Shown here one piece after another: positions 61,801-64,000 of a stretch of DNA of 64,000 nucleotides. The number at the start of each line of letters is the position of its first letter. Position 1 is the first letter of the stretch. Where the stretch lies: the NCBI RefSeq assembly GCF_003116815.1, contig NZ_QDKQ01000016.1, positions 1 through 64,000 on the forward strand, read 5' to 3'. The DNA is from Caulobacter endophyticus (GTDB lineage: Bacteria; Pseudomonadota; Alphaproteobacteria; Caulobacterales; Caulobacteraceae). A program made the translations under genes and the position numbers. Below the pieces are notes generated by a model, which saw nothing but the letters and a program-made list of their open reading frames with translations, had not been told where the DNA came from and did no database searches.

Positions 61801-62206
61801 CACAGCAGGGGCTGTCGAAGGCGCCGCATCCTCCGCGACCGTCGTCGTGAACTCCGGCGCGGGTCGAGCGCTTCTGGTCGACGACGAGGATGTCGTGCGC
61901 GCCAGCACGGCCGATATGCTTACCGAGCTTGGCTATGAGGTTGTCGAAGCAGTCTCGGCCGAGGATGCATTGCGCCTGCTGGACGAGGGCCTAAGCGTCG
62001 ATCTCCTGGTCACCGATCATCTGATGCCAGGCAAGAACGGAACCGACTTGGCGCGCGATTTCCTGCAGCGCTCTCGCACGGCCCGGGTGCTTGTGGTTTC
62101 TGGCTATGCCGAAGTCGAAGGCGTCGCGCCGGATCTGCCGCGGCTGGTCAAGCCCTTCCGCTTGGCTGAACTCGCCGCCCGCCTGGCTGAAGGCGTCTCT
62201 CAGTAA
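58862..62206 (+). CDS. Multi-PAS/GAF hybrid sensor histidine kinase
   Basis: An 1114-residue cytosolic signalling protein without TM segments. Two PAS domains (about residues 50-165 and 175-300, each ending in MLDMTEL / AIDITQRKRAEE), a GAF domain (about 315-465), two more PAS domains (about 485-600 and 625-745), a HisKA helix with GGVAHDFNNLL (His about 764), HATPase with NLSVNARDAMPQGG, ADTGAGM and GTGLGLSMVHG, and a C-terminal receiver with VTDHLMPGKNG (Asp about 1051). TTG at 58862 is used. A clear ribosome-binding site is lacking. No separate response regulator is adjacent. Confidence 0.92.
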   Translation: MDDDILEGGVPDLRNDLRRALDELARTRTALAASDAGRRQAEQRLLAIEARYRLAARATSDAIWDWDFATSHVPWNAALHDTFGWVVDEIDPTGAWWLAHIHPDDRARVDASIHAVIEGGAESWSDQYRFQRADGRYASVFDRGHVIRDPSGRSTRMIGAMLDMTELQASREALAISEERLRLATEAADVGFWDVDLVADRLIWPPVVKHMFGISSDAPVSMADFYAGLHPDDREATSAAFEAAADPTQKAVYEVDYRTIGKEDGVVRWVTAKGRGVFDGEGRCTRVVGTAIDITQRKRAEEAVRASEKRLRFLRELDEALQSAVDAPTAMMVAAERLARLLGVSRCAYADVDADSDRFIIRDDYVAAGVASSAGVYSLDLFGSRAAADMREGRTLVVRDVPGELAPADGPDMFLSIGVNAIICCPLVKDDRLVAMMAVHQDRPRSWREDEIKLVEAVVERCWSHVQRVGAEARLRDSEARYRTLFEAVDVGFCVVEMKFEGERAVDYRFEEGNPAFERQAGLTDAVGQWASVLVPNLEQKWFDIYGQVARSGEAVRFEQGSHAMGRWFDVHAFATGGPNRVAILFNDISARKAVENRLRDLNETLEGQVAARTAELRRYRDIVEATTAPICAFDTDYRLIAFNKAHNDEFRRVNGFDTKLGDVLPDLFIPEQATTMRALMARALAGEGFTEIAAFGRPEFGQPYWEISYTPLRDEAGNILGAFHVATDISDRLRAERELASAQDALRQSQKMEAMGSLTGGVAHDFNNLLTPIVGGLDMLQRRGVGGSREQRLIEGALHSAERAKTLVQRLLAFARRQPLQPRPVDIGSLVSGMAELVASTSGPQTRVSVQVDKDLPAAVADQNQLEMAILNLSVNARDAMPQGGRLTVAARAVDLGAGHRTGLAPGRYVCLSVADTGAGMDADTLKRAIEPFFSTKGLGKGTGLGLSMVHGLAAQLGGALSIDSQPGRGTQVELWLPTTAGAVEGAASSATVVVNSGAGRALLVDDEDVVRASTADMLTELGYEVVEAVSAEDALRLLDEGLSVDLLVTDHLMPGKNGTDLARDFLQRSRTARVLVVSGYAEVEGVAPDLPRLVKPFRLAELAARLAEGVSQ

Positions 62207-62331
62207 GCTCCGATAGGGTGTTCGAACATCTTAAATCAGGGGCGCTGTCGGCCTTTATGGCGGGCGATGCACCTTCAGTTTCTGGAGGCGCTCAAACGGG
62301 CTGGCGCGCTCTGGCCGACAGGCTCTACCAC

Positions 62332-63399
62332 CTAGACCAGCAGTGGGGCCTGGGCGCGGGTTGCTGCTTCGAAGTTGGAGACGGTGACGCCCAACAGGCG
62401 CACGCCGGCCCGCAATGGAAAGACCGACCGCACGAGGTCTTGGGAAAGGCGCTGCAGAAGGGCTGAATCTTCGATCGCGCTAGCCGCCGAGCGGGCGCGG
62501 GTGGCCTGCTGGAAGTCGGCGTACTTGATCTTCACCGTGACGGTGCGGCCGAACGCCTGGGTCTTCTGGCACCAGGAAAAGACCTTCTCCGCAAGGGCCG
62601 CCACCTCGGTCTCGATGCGGACCTGATCAAGAAGGTCGGTCTCGAAAGTCGTCTCCGAGCCCGAGGACTTGCGCTCCCGGCTGGGATTGACCGCGCGCTC
62701 GTCAACGCCCCGGGCGATGCCGTGAAACCAGGGCCCCGATTTGCCGAAGTGCTGCTGTAGGAAGGCCAGGGACTGGCGCGCCAGATCCTCGCCGGTGTGG
62801 ACGCCCAGCCGTTTCATCTTGGCCTCGGTCACCGCGCCCACGCCATGGAAGCGGCCGATCGGCAAGCTCGCCACGAAGGCTTGGCCCTGGCCCGGCGCGA
62901 CCACGAACTGGCCGTCGGGCTTGTTCTGGTCGCTCGCCATCTTGGCCAGGAACTTGTTGTAGGAAATTCCAGCCGAGGCCGTCAGGCCCGTCTCCTGGCG
63001 GATACGGGCGCGGATGAGCCTGGCGGTCTCGGTGGCGCTGCCGACGCCCGCCTTGTCGCCGCTGACGTCGAGATAGGCTTCGTCCAGCGACAGCGGCTCG
63101 ATGGCGTCGGCATAGTCGGCGAAGACCTCGTGGATCTGGCGCGAGACGGAGCGATAGACGTCCATGCGATGGGGTACGAAGACGAGCTGGGGGCATTTGC
63201 GCAAGGCCGTGCTGGAGGGCATGGCCGAACGCACGCCGAACTTGCGGGCCTCGTAGCTGGCCGCTGCGATCACCCCGCGCGCGGCCGGTGAGCCGACCAC
63301 GACGGGTTTTCCGCGCAGGCTCGGGTCATCGCGCTGTTCGACCGACGCATAGAAGGCGTCCATGTCGATGTGAATGATCTTTCGCGCCGGCGACTCCAT
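62332..63399 (-). CDS. dinB: DNA polymerase IV
   Basis: Y-family translesion polymerase, 355 residues. IIHIDMDAFYASVEQRDDPS, SYEARKFGVRSAMP, EPLSLDEAYLDVS (catalytic Asp/Glu) and ASAGISYNKFLAKMASDQNK are intact, with a normal little-finger domain. It ends without an obvious beta-clamp peptide beyond APLLV. It is convergent with the histidine kinase. The 125 bp between them contain no gene. Confidence 0.94.
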   Translation of the reverse strand: MESPARKIIHIDMDAFYASVEQRDDPSLRGKPVVVGSPAARGVIAAASYEARKFGVRSAMPSSTALRKCPQLVFVPHRMDVYRSVSRQIHEVFADYADAIEPLSLDEAYLDVSGDKAGVGSATETARLIRARIRQETGLTASAGISYNKFLAKMASDQNKPDGQFVVAPGQGQAFVASLPIGRFHGVGAVTEAKMKRLGVHTGEDLARQSLAFLQQHFGKSGPWFHGIARGVDERAVNPSRERKSSGSETTFETDLLDQVRIETEVAALAEKVFSWCQKTQAFGRTVTVKIKYADFQQATRARSAASAIEDSALLQRLSQDLVRSVFPLRAGVRLLGVTVSNFEAATRAQAPLLV

Positions 63400-63454
63400 G
63401 CGCCAGCTCTAGCACCACGCGAACGTAACGGGAACTTTCGGGTTCGGCCCAGCC

Positions 63455-63826
63455 TCAGGGCTGGTCGCCCCAGGAGGCTGCCAGGCGGAAGATTTCCGCC
63501 CGAACGGCTGGCGGCATCCGAAGGGCCGCCTGCATGAAACCGCTCGCTCCATCGACCTGGCAAAAGCGCGCCAGGAGGTCTTCGCCCCGATCCGTCTCCA
63601 GGCCGGCGAAGAAGGCCATGACCGGAACTTGGAGGGCGCGCGCCATTTCCACGAGCTTGGAGACGCTGATCCGGTTCTCACCGCATTCGTATTTCTGAAT
63701 CTGCTGGAAGGTGAGCCCGATCGCGGCGGCCAGATCCTCCTGCGAAACGCCCTTGGCGCGGCGGTGGCCGCGGAGCAAGGCGCCCACATGCCGGTCGAGG
63801 GTCTGGCTGGGGGCGGACTCTTTCAT
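63455..63826 (-). CDS. XRE-family regulator
   Basis: A 123-residue HTH protein: VGALLRGHRRAKGVSQEDLA, AAIGLTFQQIQKYECGENRI and SVSKLVEMARALQVPVMAFF. This is the Caulobacter-type XRE family with a helical C-terminus. GGAG lies before ATG at 63826. It is not obviously linked to dinB. The remaining 63827-64000 holds no gene. Confidence 0.85.
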   Translation of the reverse strand: MKESAPSQTLDRHVGALLRGHRRAKGVSQEDLAAAIGLTFQQIQKYECGENRISVSKLVEMARALQVPVMAFFAGLETDRGEDLLARFCQVDGASGFMQAALRMPPAVRAEIFRLAASWGDQP

Positions 63827-64000
63827 GCTTTCTCCAGGCCCTGCATTGGCCGGTAAAGCCGCCCGCCGATCAAGGTCTGGAGAATCTTTGGCCGGACAGG
63901 TGATCAATCGTGCCAAAGGCCACCCAACGCAGATCCGTACGCGGAACAAGCGGGGGCTCTGAGGCGTAGTACAATCAAGCATTTCTGAAGCAGGATGCGG

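Overview
The window is high-GC alphaproteobacterial DNA. The DnaB, the cyanophycin locus, the MNT-HEPN protein, the EcfG-like sigma remnant and many small hypotheticals all look like Caulobacterales (Caulobacter, Phenylobacterium or a relative). That assignment rests on protein resemblance from memory, not on a search. Almost everything here is accessory DNA: conjugation genes, integrases, duplicated tRNA ends, defence genes, and an unusual number of decayed genes.

Region 1 (1-8.5 kb, minus strand): a trb-type mating-pair-formation operon in the order trbC-D-E-(90 aa membrane ORF)-J-K-L, cut by the window edge inside trbL. The expected trbB ATPase is absent upstream of trbC. In its place lie an XRE regulator and two small LuxR-type HTH proteins with hypothetical genes. 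Region 2 (8.5-17.3 kb): replicative helicase dnaB, an Hsp20 chaperone, a transglutaminase-like protease, and a HipB/HipA toxin-antitoxin pair. Remnants of a MerR regulator, an alpha/beta hydrolase, a histidine kinase and an IS110 transposase lie between them.

Region 3 (17,373-39,503) is a genomic island of about 22.1 kb. A perfect 44-bp repeat of the 3' part of tRNA-Arg(ACG) marks its ends: attL at 17,373 and attR within the intact tRNA at 39,459-39,535. A tyrosine integrase starts about 180 bp inside attL, and similar CCCGACTAA-type repeats sit just inside both ends. The cargo is mostly defence-like: a frameshifted MNT-HEPN gene; McrB-McrC facing a C5-cytosine methyltransferase and Vsr with a divergent XRE controller; an RloC/PrrC-like ATPase with a zinc hook and an R-x3-E...H C-terminus; an AbiV-like HEPN protein; a HEPN plus zinc-ribbon protein; and an AIPR protein. 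It also carries a second, frameshifted large recombinase and an IS91-companion-type integrase.

Region 4 (39.6-64 kb) begins with the 3' fragment of a second tRNA-Arg (CCG anticodon loop onward), which suggests another island abuts the first and runs rightward. It holds a Fic protein, two overlapping tiny membrane-protein genes, a GGDEF-EAL protein, a YdeP-type molybdopterin oxidoreductase, exonuclease III with a 1-bp frameshift at its end, several small stress-type hypotheticals, a complete cyanophycin module (cphA-iaaA-cphB), a flavin-type stress protein, a large PAS/GAF hybrid histidine kinase and DNA polymerase IV. Clear pseudogenes are an EcfG-type sigma factor with four in-frame stops, an SDR lacking its N-terminus, and an NhaA C-terminal remnant.

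The strongest candidates for something new are two. One is the McrBC/Dcm/Vsr/controller cassette, in which McrB has no N-terminal modified-base reader, as in a GTP-dependent LlaJI/BsuMI-like restriction-modification system. The other is the neighbouring group of RNase-type (HEPN/anticodon nuclease) genes with AIPR.
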